Below are positions 1 to 10,166 of a stretch of DNA of 64,000 nucleotides, piece by piece. The notes under the pieces are model-generated. The model searched no databases. It saw only the letters and a list, made by a program, of their open reading frames with translations, and was not told the DNA's origin. The DNA is from Luteimonas sp. MC1750. GTDB lineage: Bacteria > Pseudomonadota > Gammaproteobacteria > Xanthomonadales > Xanthomonadaceae. Each line of letters starts with the position of its first letter. Within the stretch, counting starts at the first letter, position 1. The position numbers and the translations under genes were made by a program. The DNA lies in NCBI RefSeq assembly GCF_016615955.1, contig NZ_CP067113.1, forward strand, positions 2,926,803-2,990,802, given 5' to 3'.

Positions 1-1875
1 GTGCAGGCACGGGGGGCGGTGGAAGACCTCCGGCTGGACGCGCGCGCGGCCGGCGGGATCGGCACGGCGTCGCTCTCGGGCAGCGCGCGTCGCGCCAACG
101 GCCTGTGGCGCGGCACCCTCGACAGCCTGCAGGCCGCACCGGCGCTCGGCGCCAGCTGGCAGCTGGGCTCGGCGGCGAACGTCGCGCAGACCGCTGGCGG
201 CGGCTTCACCCTTGCTCCGGCCTGCCTCGCCTCCGACGTCGGTGGCCGGCTCTGTGCGAGCGCCGACTGGCCGCGGCAGGGGCTGGCGATCGACGGCCAG
301 GCGCTGCCGCTGGCCCTCGTCGGGCCCTACCTGCCGACGCAGGACAGCGGCCGGCCCTGGTTCCTCGACGGCAGCCTCGACATCGACGCCCGCCTGCGTC
401 CCGCCGGCAACGCCTGGCAGGGCCACGTCAACGTCGCGTCCGGCAACGGCGCCCTGCGCACCAGCGCGCGCTCACGCCGCGACGTGCTGTCCTACAGCGG
501 CCTGGCGCTGGAGGCGGTGTTCGACGCCAACCGCATCGACGCCAGCCTGGGCCTGGGCTTCAACGGCAATGGCCGCATCACCGCGCGCCTGCGCACCGGC
601 TGGGACGCGTACGCGCCGCTCGAGGGCCAGCTCACCGCCGCGACCAGCGAGCTGACCTGGCTGGAGCTGTTCTCCCCCGATATCGTCTCGCCCACCGGAC
701 GGCTGGACGCGGACGTCGCCCTGTCGGGCACCCGCGCGGCACCGGCGCTGGGCGGCTACGCGACGCTGTCGGACTTCGCCGCCGAACTGCCCGCGCTCGC
801 GATCGCGATCGTCGACGGCCAGGCGCGGCTCGACGCCCTGCCCGACGGCAACGCGCGCATCAGCGGCAGCCTCGGCACCGGCGGCGACGGCCGCCTGGCG
901 ATCGACGGCAGCCTGGGCTGGCGCAGCGAAGGCGCGCCGCTGCAGCTGCGCGTGAGCGGTCGCGACGTGCTGGTATCCGACACCCGCGACCTGCGCGCCG
1001 TGGCCAGCCCCGACATCGAGGTGCGCTACGCCGCCGGTCTCCCCTTGCAGGTGACCGGTCGGGTGCTGGTGCCCAGCGCGCGCATGGACCTGGAGCGCCT
1101 GAGCGACGGCGTGTCCGCGTCGCCCGACGTGGTCGTGCTCGATCCGGTGGATCCCGAGGAAGGCCCGTCGCTGCCGATGGAGCTCGACCTGACGCTGGCG
1201 ATGGGCGACGACGTCAGCATGAATGGTTTTGGCCTCGAGGGTGCGCTCACCGGCGAGCTGCGCGTGGTCTCGCGTGCGGGCCGCGAAATGACCGGCCATG
1301 GCCTGCTCGAGGTCGGCGGCCGCTACGAGGCCTATGGCCAGGAGCTGGCGATCACCCGCGGGCGCCTGTCGTGGTCGAACACGCCGGTGTCGGATCCGCT
1401 GCTGGACATCCGCGCCGAACGCCGCGTCGGCGACGTGACCGCGGGCATCGATGTCAGCGGGCGCGCCTCGGCGCCGCGCGCGCAGGTGTGGACCGATCCC
1501 TCCAGCGACGAGTCCGAAGCGCTCGCGCTGCTCGCCCTTGGCCGCCCGCTTTCCAGCCTGAGCGGTCGCCAGGCCAGCGACCTCGACGCCGCCTCGGCCG
1601 CGCTCAACGCCGGTGGCAGCCTGCTGGCCGGGCAGATCGGCAAGCGCATCGGCCTGGACGACGCCGGGGTGATGGAGTCGCGCACCCTGGGCGGCAGCGT
1701 GTTCGGCATCGGCAAGCAGCTGTCGCCGCGGCTGTACGTCGGCTTCGGCGTGTCGCTGCTCGGCAGCGGCCAGGTGCTGACCCTGAAGTACCTGCTGCGC
1801 AAGGGCTTCGACGTCGAGATCGAGTCGAGCTCGCTGGAAAGCCGCGGCTCGATCAACTACCGCCACGAGCGCTGA
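1..1875 (+). CDS. tamB: Translocation and assembly module protein TamB, C-terminal part (5' end cut by window)
   Basis: This is the last ~624 codons of a TamB-type protein. The reading frame is open to the window edge, so the N-terminal half is missing. TamB spans the periplasm from the inner membrane and works with the Omp85 protein TamA in outer-membrane protein assembly and lipid transport. The visible part has the long, low-complexity beta-rich pattern of the family (repeated short G/A/D-rich strands). It ends in the conserved DUF490 region, with motifs such as SSDESEALALLALGRP and a terminal beta-barrel-like tail (GKQLSPRLYVGFGVSL, then YLLRKGFDVEIESSS). Full TamB proteins are about 1200-1300 residues, so roughly half is here. 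tamA would be expected just upstream, outside the window. Confidence 0.88.
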   Translation: MQARGAVEDLRLDARAAGGIGTASLSGSARRANGLWRGTLDSLQAAPALGASWQLGSAANVAQTAGGGFTLAPACLASDVGGRLCASADWPRQGLAIDGQALPLALVGPYLPTQDSGRPWFLDGSLDIDARLRPAGNAWQGHVNVASGNGALRTSARSRRDVLSYSGLALEAVFDANRIDASLGLGFNGNGRITARLRTGWDAYAPLEGQLTAATSELTWLELFSPDIVSPTGRLDADVALSGTRAAPALGGYATLSDFAAELPALAIAIVDGQARLDALPDGNARISGSLGTGGDGRLAIDGSLGWRSEGAPLQLRVSGRDVLVSDTRDLRAVASPDIEVRYAAGLPLQVTGRVLVPSARMDLERLSDGVSASPDVVVLDPVDPEEGPSLPMELDLTLAMGDDVSMNGFGLEGALTGELRVVSRAGREMTGHGLLEVGGRYEAYGQELAITRGRLSWSNTPVSDPLLDIRAERRVGDVTAGIDVSGRASAPRAQVWTDPSSDESEALALLALGRPLSSLSGRQASDLDAASAALNAGGSLLAGQIGKRIGLDDAGVMESRTLGGSVFGIGKQLSPRLYVGFGVSLLGSGQVLTLKYLLRKGFDVEIESSSLESRGSINYRHER

Positions 1876-1920
1876 TCGCGCGGCGGCGGCCTGGCGGTCG
1901 CCGCGCCGCGCCCACCGGCG

Positions 1921-3207
1921 TCAGCGCGGAACGATGCGCGCGCCGTGCAGGCTGGCGACGCCGTCCACGGCGTCGGTCCAGACCACGTGCGCCACGCCGC
2001 CGGCCACCGCCAGCTGCGGGAAACCGGTGCCGCGGCCACGGCCCGCCAGCCGTGCGACCTCGAGGCGCTGGTATTCGGTGGCCAGGTCGGGCGAGCGCCG
2101 CGACAGCCACAGCGACTGGCCTTCGCCGTCCTCGCGCAGCCACAGGATCCAGGCCTGCGCCGGGTCCAGCGCGACGGCGACTCGACCATGCACCGCATCG
2201 CCGGCGTCGAGCACCACGGGAGCGGCGAAGCTGTCCCCGGCATCCGCGCTGTGCGCCACGCGCACCTCGGGCTCGCCGGAGGCGGCGGTGTACCAGCCGA
2301 CCACGGCGGCCTCGCCGTGCGCGGCGACGGCCGGGCCGTTCACCGGGCACGCCGCCATTTCCCAGCCATCGGCATGCACCGGCTTCGGCGGCGTCCACGC
2401 GTCGCCGTCGAGGCGGGTGGCGAGGATGTCGCGCACTTCGCCCGCCGTGCGCCCGCGGTAGACCAGCAGCGGCCCGCGCGCGGTCACCGCGGCGCTGGTC
2501 TGGCAGCAGTCGCAGACGCTGGCGTCGATCTCGACCTCGGCGCCGCCGCGCAATCCGGCGTCGAAGCTCGTGGCGCGCAGGGTCATCGCGCCGTCCGCCC
2601 CGACGCCGCCAGCCGCGTGCGCACCGGCGGTGTTGCGACCGTCGAGCCAGGCGATGCCCAGGCCGTCCTGCGGCTGCGGCCACATCGAGACGAAACCATG
2701 TTCGGTCCGGGTGCCGTCGGCGTGCGGGCGCACCGGCTCGCTCCAGCGGCGGCCGCCGTCGCGCGAGACCGCCAGCACCACGTCGTAGGCGGCGGGCGCA
2801 TCGCCGTTCTTCTGCAGCCAGTGCGCCCACAGCGCGCCGTCGGCGGTGGCCATGATGTGCGGGGTGTCGGCCCAGTTCACGAACATGCTGTTGCCGACCG
2901 CGATCGTGGCCGGCGCGGTCTCCCAGCGCGCGCCGGCGAGGTCGTAGCTGGAGAACTGGAAGATGTGCCGGCGTCCGGGCTGCGAGTTGATCCACGACAG
3001 CAGCAGCCGGTCGCCGTCGACCGCCACCAGGTCGGGCAGGGCGGAGCCGGGCAGCATGGCCGGCAGCGGCCACCCGGCGACCACGCGCTCGAGCGCGGGA
3101 TCGGCGATGGCGGTGCTGGACGGGACATCGGCGGCGGGCGCCGGTGCGTCGTCGCCGCAGCCGGCGACGAGGCCCAGCACGGCAAGGGCGAGGATGGCGG
3201 TGCGCAT
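1921..3207 (-). CDS. Sialidase/BNR-fold lipoprotein with CxCC motif
   Basis: Predicted lipoprotein of 428 residues. The N-terminus [17 protein letters not shown] is a lipobox signal. The body has BNR/Asp-box style repeats (for example [12 protein letters not shown] and [11 protein letters not shown]), typical of six-bladed sialidase-fold propellers. I see no clear catalytic arginine triad, so sialidase activity should not be assumed. A CDCC motif ([12 protein letters not shown]) in the middle and a second cysteine in [11 protein letters not shown] suggest a metal or heme site. I chose this start over an upstream in-frame ATG at 3285 because it directly precedes the signal peptide and has a -10-like TACGCT six bases before it. 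The gene converges on tamB. Confidence 0.72.
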   Translation of the reverse strand: MRTAILALAVLGLVAGCGDDAPAPAADVPSSTAIADPALERVVAGWPLPAMLPGSALPDLVAVDGDRLLLSWINSQPGRRHIFQFSSYDLAGARWETAPATIAVGNSMFVNWADTPHIMATADGALWAHWLQKNGDAPAAYDVVLAVSRDGGRRWSEPVRPHADGTRTEHGFVSMWPQPQDGLGIAWLDGRNTAGAHAAGGVGADGAMTLRATSFDAGLRGGAEVEIDASVCDCCQTSAAVTARGPLLVYRGRTAGEVRDILATRLDGDAWTPPKPVHADGWEMAACPVNGPAVAAHGEAAVVGWYTAASGEPEVRVAHSADAGDSFAAPVVLDAGDAVHGRVAVALDPAQAWILWLREDGEGQSLWLSRRSPDLATEYQRLEVARLAGRGRGTGFPQLAVAGGVAHVVWTDAVDGVASLHGARIVPR

Positions 3208-3213
3208 GGCCCG

Positions 3214-3219
3214 AGCGTA
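3214..3219 (-). promoter_or_regulatory. -10-like box abutting the sialidase-fold lipoprotein start
   Basis: TACGCT ends six bases before the ATG at 3207. At that spacing transcription would begin at or next to the start codon (leaderless). No convincing -35 is visible. Confidence 0.4.
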
Positions 3220-3359
3220 CCGTGGCAGCGACCCTGTCCACCACCTCTGCCGCCTGCGCGTGGCCCGCGCGGTCCGCGCTGTCAACGGGTACCGCGCGCC
3301 GGCATGCGGGGGGACAATCGGCGGTTCCGCGCCCAGCGCCGCATGACGACCGCCTCCCG

Positions 3360-5753
3360 ATGTCCGAAGTGTCCACCGCGCTCGCGCGCAAGATCGCCCA
3401 GACCATCGCCGCCGAGATCGGCGCCCAGCGCAGCCAGGTCGAATCGGCCGTCGGCCTGCTCGACGAGGGCGCGACCGTTCCCTTCATCGCCCGCTACCGC
3501 AAGGAGGTCACCGGCGGCCTGGACGACACCCAGCTGCGCGACCTCGAAGCGCGCCTGTCCTACCTGCGGGAGCTCGAGGACCGCCGCGCCGCGATCCTCG
3601 CCAGCGTCGACGAGCAGGGCAAGCTGAGCGACGACCTGCGCGCCGACATCGAGGCCGCCGACAGCAAGTCGCGGCTGGAAGACCTGTACCTGCCCTACAA
3701 GCAGAAGCGCCGCACCCGCGCCCAGATCGCGCGCGAGGCGGGGCTTGAGCCGCTGGCCGACGGGCTGCTGGCCGACCCGACGCAGGTGCCCGAGGAGCTC
3801 GCCCTGCGCTACGTCGACGCGGACCGGGGCGTGGCCGATGCCAAGGCCGCGCTGGACGGCGCGCGCGCGATCCTGCTCGAGCGCTGGGGCGAGGACGCCG
3901 CGCTGATCGGCGAACTGCGCGAATGGCTCGCCGAGCGCGGCGTGATCCGCTCGAAGGTGGTCGAGGGCAAGGAGGCCGCGGGCGAGAAGTTCCAGGACTA
4001 CTTCGACCACGCCGAGCCGCTGGCGAAGATTCCCTCGCACCGCCTGCTGGCGCTGTTCCGCGGCCGCCGCGAGGAGTTCCTGGCGCTCGAACTGGAGCCG
4101 GGCGCCGACGTCGAGGCCGGCAATGCCTATGCGGAGGGCCGGATCGCGCTGCGCGCGGGCATCCGCGCCTCCGGCCGGCCCGCCGACGCCTGGCTGCTCA
4201 ATGCCTGCCGCCTGGCCTGGCGGGCCAAGCTGCAGCTGCACCTGATGCTCGACCTGTTCTCGCAGGCGCGCGAAAAGGCCGAGGCCGAGGCGATCGCGGT
4301 GTTCGGCGACAACCTGCAGGACCTGCTGCTGGCCGCGCCGGCGGGCCCGAAAGCCGTGCTCGGCCTCGACCCGGGCCTGCGCACCGGGGTCAAGGTCGCG
4401 GTGGTCGACGCCACCGGCAAGCTGGTGGCCACCGACACGATCTACCCGCACGAGCCGCGCCGGCAATGGGACCAGTCGCTGGCCAGCCTGGAGAAGCTGT
4501 GCACCGCGCATGGCGTGCAGCTGGTCGCGATCGGCAACGGCACCGCCTCGCGCGAGACCGACCGGTTGGCCGGCGACCTGCTGAAGCGCGTCCCTGCGCT
4601 GGCGATGCAGAAGATCGTGGTCAGCGAGGCGGGTGCTTCGGTGTACTCGGCCTCGGAAACCGCGGCGAGGGAATTCCCGGACCTCGACGTCTCGATCCGC
4701 GGCGCGGTGTCGATCGCGCGGCGGCTGCAGGACCCGCTGGCCGAGCTGGTGAAGATCGAGCCCAAGGCGATCGGCGTGGGCCAGTACCAGCACGACGTCG
4801 ACCAGTTCAGGCTCGCCCGCGCGCTGGATGCGCGGGTCGAGGACTGCGTCAACGCGGTCGGCGTGCACGTCAACACCGCCTCGGGCGCGCTGCTCTCGCG
4901 CGTGTCCGGCCTGTCGTCCACGGTGGCGGCGAACATCGTCGCGCACCGCGACGCCAATGGGCCGTTCAAGCGCCGGAAGGACCTGCTGAAGGTGCCGCGC
5001 CTGGGCGAGAAGACCTTCGAGCAGTGCGCCGGCTTCCTGCGCATCGCCGATGGCGACGAGCCGCTGGACGCATCGGCCGTGCACCCGGAAGCCTATCCGG
5101 TGGTCGAGCGCATCGTCGCCGCCACCGGCAAGCCGATCCAGGCGCTGGTCGGCGACGGCGGTTTCGTGCGCACGTTGAAGCCGCGCGACTACGTCGACGC
5201 GCGCTTCGGCGAGCCGACCGTGCGCGACATCCTCGCCGAGCTGGAGAAGCCCGGCCGCGATCCGCGCCCCGAGTTCAAGGCGGCGAAGTTCGCCGACGGG
5301 GTCGAGGACATCAAGGACCTGCGCGAAGGGATGATCCTGGAGGGCGTGGTGAGCAACGTCGCGGCCTTCGGCGCCTTCGTCGACATCGGCGTGCACCAGG
5401 ACGGCCTGGTCCACATCTCGGCGCTGTCGGATCGCTACGTCAAGGATCCGCGCGAGGTGGTCAAGGCCGGCGACATCGTCCGGGTGAAAGTGCTGGAGGT
5501 CGACGTGGCCCGCAAGCGCATCGCGCTGACGCGGCGCCTGGACGATGCCCCGGCGCCGCGCGAGCAGCGCCAGGACGCGCGCCGCGACGCCGGTCCGAGG
5601 GGCGAGCGGGCTGGCCAGGGGCACCGCGGCGGCGGTTCGCGTCCGGCCGGCGGCGCCGCGCCGCGCGGTGGTGGCGGCGGCTCCGTGCGCCCGGCGGCCG
5701 CGCCGGCCAACAGCGCGTTGGCCGACGCCTTCGCCCGCGCCAAGGGCGGCTGA
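3360..5753 (+). CDS. tex: Tex family RNA-binding transcription accessory protein
   Basis: 797-residue Tex protein, full length for the family (about 770-790) plus a tail. Domains in order: N-terminal helical Tex region; YqgF/RNase H-like fold around residues 330-450 ([17 protein letters not shown]); helix-hairpin-helix region about 490-560 ([33 protein letters not shown]); S1 RNA-binding domain about 655-727 ([17 protein letters not shown]). The last ~65 residues are an arginine/glycine-rich, RGG-like disordered tail that probably adds nucleic-acid binding. Tex affects transcription and RNA metabolism. The start [11 protein letters not shown] matches the family N-terminus. A longer in-frame ORF upstream is rejected because it is low-complexity. 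A GACAAT box lies at 3313-3318. Confidence 0.93.
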   Translation: MSEVSTALARKIAQTIAAEIGAQRSQVESAVGLLDEGATVPFIARYRKEVTGGLDDTQLRDLEARLSYLRELEDRRAAILASVDEQGKLSDDLRADIEAADSKSRLEDLYLPYKQKRRTRAQIAREAGLEPLADGLLADPTQVPEELALRYVDADRGVADAKAALDGARAILLERWGEDAALIGELREWLAERGVIRSKVVEGKEAAGEKFQDYFDHAEPLAKIPSHRLLALFRGRREEFLALELEPGADVEAGNAYAEGRIALRAGIRASGRPADAWLLNACRLAWRAKLQLHLMLDLFSQAREKAEAEAIAVFGDNLQDLLLAAPAGPKAVLGLDPGLRTGVKVAVVDATGKLVATDTIYPHEPRRQWDQSLASLEKLCTAHGVQLVAIGNGTASRETDRLAGDLLKRVPALAMQKIVVSEAGASVYSASETAAREFPDLDVSIRGAVSIARRLQDPLAELVKIEPKAIGVGQYQHDVDQFRLARALDARVEDCVNAVGVHVNTASGALLSRVSGLSSTVAANIVAHRDANGPFKRRKDLLKVPRLGEKTFEQCAGFLRIADGDEPLDASAVHPEAYPVVERIVAATGKPIQALVGDGGFVRTLKPRDYVDARFGEPTVRDILAELEKPGRDPRPEFKAAKFADGVEDIKDLREGMILEGVVSNVAAFGAFVDIGVHQDGLVHISALSDRYVKDPREVVKAGDIVRVKVLEVDVARKRIALTRRLDDAPAPREQRQDARRDAGPRGERAGQGHRGGGSRPAGGAAPRGGGGGSVRPAAAPANSALADAFARAKGG

Positions 5754-5796
5754 TCCGGCGGTCCCGTCCCCGCCACACGCGGGACGGAACCGGACC

Positions 5797-8769
5797 TCAG
5801 ACCGCGACGACGCGGTCGCGCCCGCGCTGCTTGGCGTCGTACAGCGCGCGGTCGGCGCGCCGCAGCAGGGCGTCGGCGCCTTCGCCGCGTGCGCGCTCGG
5901 CCACGCCGATGCTGATCGTGCAGGCCAGCACCTCGCCATCGGGCGCGATGCGCAGCGCGGCCACGTCGCGCCGCGCGCGCTCCAGCCGCAGCACCGCGTC
6001 CTGCAGCCGGGTGCCGCGGATCACCACGGTGAACTCCTCGCCGCCGGTGCGGCCGATGAAGGCCGCCGGATACTGCAGCGATGCGTGCAGCTGCCCTGCC
6101 ACGCGCGCCAGCACGCGATCGCCGGCGAGGTGGCCATGGCGGTCGTTGATGTCCTTGAAGCGGTCGATGTCGATGATCGCCACGCACATCGGCGCACCGC
6201 CGGCTTCCGACTGGCCGATCGCCGCGGCCAGGTCCTGGTCGCTGGCGCGGCGGTTGGGCAGGCCGGTCAGCGGGTCGTGGCTGGCCTGGTGCGCGAGCTG
6301 CTCCATCAGCAGCTCGCGCTGGCGCGAGGCGTCCTCGAGCTGGCGGTTCTTCTCGCGCAGCTCCTCGGTGCGCTGGGCCACGCGCGTCTCCAACCGCCGC
6401 TGGCGCGCACGCTGGTGGCGCCCGAGCCACTGGTGGATCCCGGCGAACAGCAGCAGCAGGCCCGCCACCATCGCCGCACGCGCGTCCGGCCGCGACCACC
6501 AGGGCGCCGCGACCTCGAGCTCCAGCCGGGCGGTGCCGGCCGGGCGCGACCAGTCCACCGGCGCGCGCGCCACCTGCAGCTCGAAGCCCAACGGGCCGGG
6601 CGGCAGGTTGGTGTAGGTGACCTCGCCGGCGTGCGCGGCCTCGATCCATCCGGCGTCGAGGCCGTGCATGCGGTAGCGGTAGCGCAGGCCTCCCGGGTTG
6701 CGCAGGCTGATGCCGGTGAAGCCGATGCCCAGGCGCGCGCCCGCGGGCAGCGCCTGCAGCTGGCCGGGCGCGAGCGGCGCACCGTCGACCACCAGGTCGT
6801 CGACCACCAGCGAGACGACGCCGTCCAGCGCATCCATGACCCGCCGTGGATCGAAGACCGCGATCCCGCGCGCGGTCGGCAGCCACAGTTCGCCGTCGTG
6901 CATGCGCCATCCCGCGGGCGCGCTGCCGCCGTTGGCCTGGCGGCTGGGCATGCCGTCGTCGCGGGTGAAGCCCTGCAGGTCCAGGCGCGCGCTGCGGCCC
7001 TGGTCGACGGCGTCGAAGGCGGCGAGCGGGATCCGGGTGACGCCGTCGTTGCCGCTGATCCAGAGGTTGTCGAAGTCGTCGCCGAGGATCCGGAACACCG
7101 TGCTGCCCGACAGCCCCTGCTCGCGGCCGTACAGGCGGAAACCCGCGGCATCGTGGCGCAGCAGCCCACGGTCGCTGGCGATCCACAGGCCACCGCCGGA
7201 CGCGGGCAGGAAGTCGAGCGCCGACAGCGCGGGGTAGTCGCGTTCGGCCTGCAGCACCTCGACGCGGCCGTCGGGTTCGACCCGTGCCAGCCCTCCGAGG
7301 AACCCGACCCACATCCGCCCGTTGCCGGTCCAGTGCAGCGCGCGCACCGGCAGCGCCGGCAGCCCTGGCAGCGGTTCGACCTCGAGCACGCCACGGCGCC
7401 AGGCCATCAGCCCGCGCTCGGTGCCGATCCACAGCGTGCCCTGCGCGTCCTCGGCCAGCACGCGGACCTGCTCGGTGGCCAGGCGGCCGTCGACCCCGCC
7501 CAGCGCGCGCACCGGGGCCGCCGGGCCCGCGCCCACGTGGAGCACGCCGCGGTTGTAGGTGCCGGCCCAGACGCCGCCGTCGGCGGCGCGCGCCAGCGAC
7601 AGCACCGAGCCGCGCGGCTGGCCCTGCTTCGGATAGACCTCTTCGATGTCGGCGCCGCGCATCCGGCTCAGGCCGCCGGAGTGACCGATCCACACCTGCC
7701 CGTCGCGCGTCTGCAGCAGGCTGCGGATGTAGTCGGTGGGCAGGCCGTGCTGGCGTCCGACGCCCCAGACCGGGCCATCCGAGACCCGGAACAGCCCGTG
7801 GGTGGTCCCGAACCAGACCAGCCCCTCTCGACCTTCGTACAGCGCCCCGGTGGCGTAGCCCTCCACGCCGTGGCGGGCGTCCAGCGCCTGCCAGCGCCCC
7901 TTCCAGAACCGCAGCATCCTGGACTCGGTGGCGGCCACCCAGACCGCGCCCTGGCGGTCCTCGAGCAGGCCCTCGACGCGTTCGCTGCGATGGCGCTCCA
8001 GCCGGCCCTGGCGGTAGCGCCAGGCCCCGGCGTCGCCGCCGACCCAGATGTCGCCTTCGCGGGTCGTCTCGAGCACCCGGACCTCGCCACGCGGCAGGCC
8101 GAGGCGTTCGCCCAGCGGCTCGAGTTCGCCGCCGTTCCAGCGGTGCAGGCCGCGGCGGTTGCCCACCCACAGGCTGCCGTCCGGATGCGCGACCAGGGCC
8201 AGCACCGGCTGCGCCACCAGGCTGGCACCGCCCTCCACCCGGATGCAGTCGCCCTCGCCTCCGACGCGGTACAGGCCGTCGCGGGCCGCCACCCAGGCCC
8301 GGCCATCGCGGCCCGCGGCCACGCGCATCGCGTCCAGCCGCGGGAACCCGGTGCAGGCCGGCCGCACCGCGCCATCCGCGAGGACCCGCCTCAGGCCGAG
8401 ATGGTCGACGGCGGCCAGGAAGCTGCCATCGGCGTCGCGCCAGAACAGCCGCGAGGGCAGGCGGCGGCCTTCGGCGTGGTTGAGCGCTTCGACCTCGCGG
8501 AACTGGCGGCCGTCGAAGCGCACCGTTCCTTCCCAGGTGGCGATCCAGAGGAAGCCGTCGTCGGTCTGGACGATGTCGTGGACCTGGCTGTGCGGCAGGC
8601 CGTCGTCCGCGCTCCAGCGGGTGACCGTGTAGCGCTCGGGCGGCAGCCCCGGATCCAGCGCGAGGGCCGCGCCGGCCGGGCTCAACAGCGCGCAGGCGAG
8701 CAGCACCGCCCACGCACGGCGCAGCCGCGGCGCGACGCCGGCGCACATTCGGGAAGACACGCCTGGCAT
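5797..8769 (-). CDS. Membrane sensor with two-component propeller, Y_Y_Y domain and GGDEF diguanylate cyclase
   Basis: About 990 residues. A signal sequence or N-terminal membrane anchor is followed by many short propeller repeats of the Reg_prop type (patterns like GDIWVGGDAGAWRY, GLVWFGTTHGLF, GTLWIGTERGLMAW). A Y_Y_Y-like beta-sandwich (RYRYRMHGLDAGWIEA), a single transmembrane helix and a short coiled coil come next, then a C-terminal GGDEF domain. The active site is GGEEF, so c-di-GMP synthesis is expected. The RxxD inhibitory site that should lie just upstream is absent (YPAA there), so product inhibition is probably lost. The ligand sensed by the periplasmic propellers is unknown. The start is uncertain: 8769 or an ATG at 8748. 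The longest frame starts at 8841. Confidence 0.85.
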   Translation of the reverse strand: MPGVSSRMCAGVAPRLRRAWAVLLACALLSPAGAALALDPGLPPERYTVTRWSADDGLPHSQVHDIVQTDDGFLWIATWEGTVRFDGRQFREVEALNHAEGRRLPSRLFWRDADGSFLAAVDHLGLRRVLADGAVRPACTGFPRLDAMRVAAGRDGRAWVAARDGLYRVGGEGDCIRVEGGASLVAQPVLALVAHPDGSLWVGNRRGLHRWNGGELEPLGERLGLPRGEVRVLETTREGDIWVGGDAGAWRYRQGRLERHRSERVEGLLEDRQGAVWVAATESRMLRFWKGRWQALDARHGVEGYATGALYEGREGLVWFGTTHGLFRVSDGPVWGVGRQHGLPTDYIRSLLQTRDGQVWIGHSGGLSRMRGADIEEVYPKQGQPRGSVLSLARAADGGVWAGTYNRGVLHVGAGPAAPVRALGGVDGRLATEQVRVLAEDAQGTLWIGTERGLMAWRRGVLEVEPLPGLPALPVRALHWTGNGRMWVGFLGGLARVEPDGRVEVLQAERDYPALSALDFLPASGGGLWIASDRGLLRHDAAGFRLYGREQGLSGSTVFRILGDDFDNLWISGNDGVTRIPLAAFDAVDQGRSARLDLQGFTRDDGMPSRQANGGSAPAGWRMHDGELWLPTARGIAVFDPRRVMDALDGVVSLVVDDLVVDGAPLAPGQLQALPAGARLGIGFTGISLRNPGGLRYRYRMHGLDAGWIEAAHAGEVTYTNLPPGPLGFELQVARAPVDWSRPAGTARLELEVAAPWWSRPDARAAMVAGLLLLFAGIHQWLGRHQRARQRRLETRVAQRTEELREKNRQLEDASRQRELLMEQLAHQASHDPLTGLPNRRASDQDLAAAIGQSEAGGAPMCVAIIDIDRFKDINDRHGHLAGDRVLARVAGQLHASLQYPAAFIGRTGGEEFTVVIRGTRLQDAVLRLERARRDVAALRIAPDGEVLACTISIGVAERARGEGADALLRRADRALYDAKQRGRDRVVAV

Positions 8770-8892
8770 TCGGGTCGCAACGTGCCCCTGTTCACGTCTC
8801 CGCGGCAGTGTAGCAAGCGCCCGCACGGGCCCGGGCCGCACCTCGCGGCTGCAGTCCCGGCCCCGGCGGCTGCAGGCGCAGCGCCGGGATGG

Positions 8893-8898
8893 GACAAT
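8893..8898 (+). promoter_or_regulatory. -10-like box before the oxidoreductase-like small gene
   Basis: GACAAT lies eight bases before the ATG at 8907, giving a predicted leader of at most a few bases. Confidence 0.4.
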
Positions 8899-8906
8899 GG
8901 CGGGCC

Positions 8907-9131
8907 ATGTCCCAGCGCCTGCCCCTGACCTTCCTGGACGCCGACCCGCGCCCGGTCCCGCCCGAAGCGCCCCTGCCCAGCGACTGCTGCGACAGCGGCT
9001 GCGACCCCTGCGTGAACGACAGCTACGCCGACGAGCTGCAGTATTACCGCGAGCAGCTGGCGAAATGGCTGGAGCGCCATCCCGGCGCCGCCGGCGACTG
9101 CGGCCTCAGGCCCACTCGCGGTCGGCGGTGA
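8907..9131 (+). CDS. Oxidoreductase-like domain small protein
   Basis: 74-residue protein with the signature of the oxidoreductase-like N-terminal family: a cysteine cluster CCDSGCDPCVNDSY followed by an amphipathic helix (ADELQYYREQLAKWLER). The four cysteines suggest a bound metal or redox site. The biochemical role is not established for small stand-alone members. I start it at MSQRLP rather than the in-frame ATG six codons earlier, because a GACAAT box sits just upstream of this ATG. Its 3' end overlaps the convergent cation-efflux gene by 26 bases. Confidence 0.75.
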   Translation: MSQRLPLTFLDADPRPVPPEAPLPSDCCDSGCDPCVNDSYADELQYYREQLAKWLERHPGAAGDCGLRPTRGRR

Positions 9132-10068
9132 AGGCGATGGTGAGCCAGCGGTCGGGGCTGTCTTCTCCGATCGCCTCGCCGATCTCGTCGCGCAGCTCGT
9201 CCCAGGCTTCCAGGGTGCGCGCCGGCCACCCGCGCGGCACGATGAAGAACACCTCGATATGCCGGCCACGGCCCTTGCGCACCACGTAGGCCCGGTGCGA
9301 CAGGAAGCCTTCGCGTTCGACGAAGGCGCGCGCGACCGCGTCGACGTGCTGCTTCAGCAGCGGCGGCGTCACCATCAGCACGTCGGCCAGCGCCGCGCGC
9401 ACGGTGCGCAGCGGCAGCGGCAGGATCACCAGGCACACCAGGGCCAGCACCGCCGGATCGACGTAGGGCACCATCCAGTCGTAGCGCGTGCCCTGGATCG
9501 CCACGCCGACGACGAAGGCCACCAGCAGCGCCGCGGTGATCGCCGCCGACATCAGCCAGGCCTGCACGTCGATCAGCACCAGCGGCGAGCGCAGGCGCCG
9601 GTTGGCGCGATGGCCGTACGCGGCCATCGCCAGGCTGACCGCCAGGGTGACCACGGCATAGGCGATCGCCTGGCCGAACTGCAGTTCGCGGCCGCCGGAC
9701 AGGAAGCTGCCGATGGCATTGATCAGCGCGTAGCTGGTGGAACCGATCAGCAGCAGGCCGGTCGCCCCCAGCACCATCGGCTCGAGGTGCCAGACGCCCA
9801 TGGTGAAGCGCTCCTCGAGCTCACCGCCGCGCTCGCCGCTGGCGCCATAGGCCGCGATCATGTTGGCCACCAGCAGGGCGAGCATGCTGGCCAGCGCGTC
9901 GAACAGCGAGTACACGCCGTCGAAGACGATCGCGAACGAGCCCGACGCGAGGCCCGCGACGATGCCCAGCGCCGCCACCAGCACGGTCGCGAAGATCGAC
10001 GCACGCAGCACGGCCTGCTCGCTGCCGGCGGCCGGCGCGTCGGTGGAGGGAAGATGGAGACGGTCCAT
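9106..10068 (-). CDS. Cation diffusion facilitator family transporter
   Basis: 320-residue inner-membrane protein with about five to six hydrophobic segments in the N-terminal two thirds and a soluble C-terminal domain. The first segments (GIVAGLASGSFAIVFDGVYSLFDALASMLALL) follow the cation-efflux pattern of small residues plus an aspartate before and after a serine-rich turn. The C-terminal part (HVDAVARAFVEREGFLSH) resembles the dimerising cytoplasmic domain. The likely role is proton-coupled efflux of a divalent metal; the metal cannot be read from the sequence. The gene follows mnmG on the same strand with a 98-bp gap. Confidence 0.8.
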   Translation of the reverse strand: MDRLHLPSTDAPAAGSEQAVLRASIFATVLVAALGIVAGLASGSFAIVFDGVYSLFDALASMLALLVANMIAAYGASGERGGELEERFTMGVWHLEPMVLGATGLLLIGSTSYALINAIGSFLSGGRELQFGQAIAYAVVTLAVSLAMAAYGHRANRRLRSPLVLIDVQAWLMSAAITAALLVAFVVGVAIQGTRYDWMVPYVDPAVLALVCLVILPLPLRTVRAALADVLMVTPPLLKQHVDAVARAFVEREGFLSHRAYVVRKGRGRHIEVFFIVPRGWPARTLEAWDELRDEIGEAIGEDSPDRWLTIAFTADREWA

Positions 10069-10166
10069 GGCGACAGCTTGCCGCCCGGACCGCGGCGGCG
10101 CCATCGGCCAGGCCGCCCGGGAGCGGATGCTCGCCAGCGGCGCGCGGCCGCATCCCACGTCGAGCC

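Noticed and set aside
1877..1906. GC-rich hairpin between tamB and the sialidase-fold gene as a terminator
   Set aside because: The stem is present but no T-run follows on either strand, and such hairpins are common by chance at this GC content.
3282..5939. An 885-codon minus-strand frame opposite tex
   Set aside because: No motif, histidine/arginine-rich shadow composition, and Tex is unambiguous on the other strand.
5545..8928. A 1127-codon open frame opposite the GGDEF sensor gene
   Set aside because: It is a GC-driven antisense frame with no domains, extreme Arg/Ala/Gln/His composition, and full overlap with a well-supported gene.
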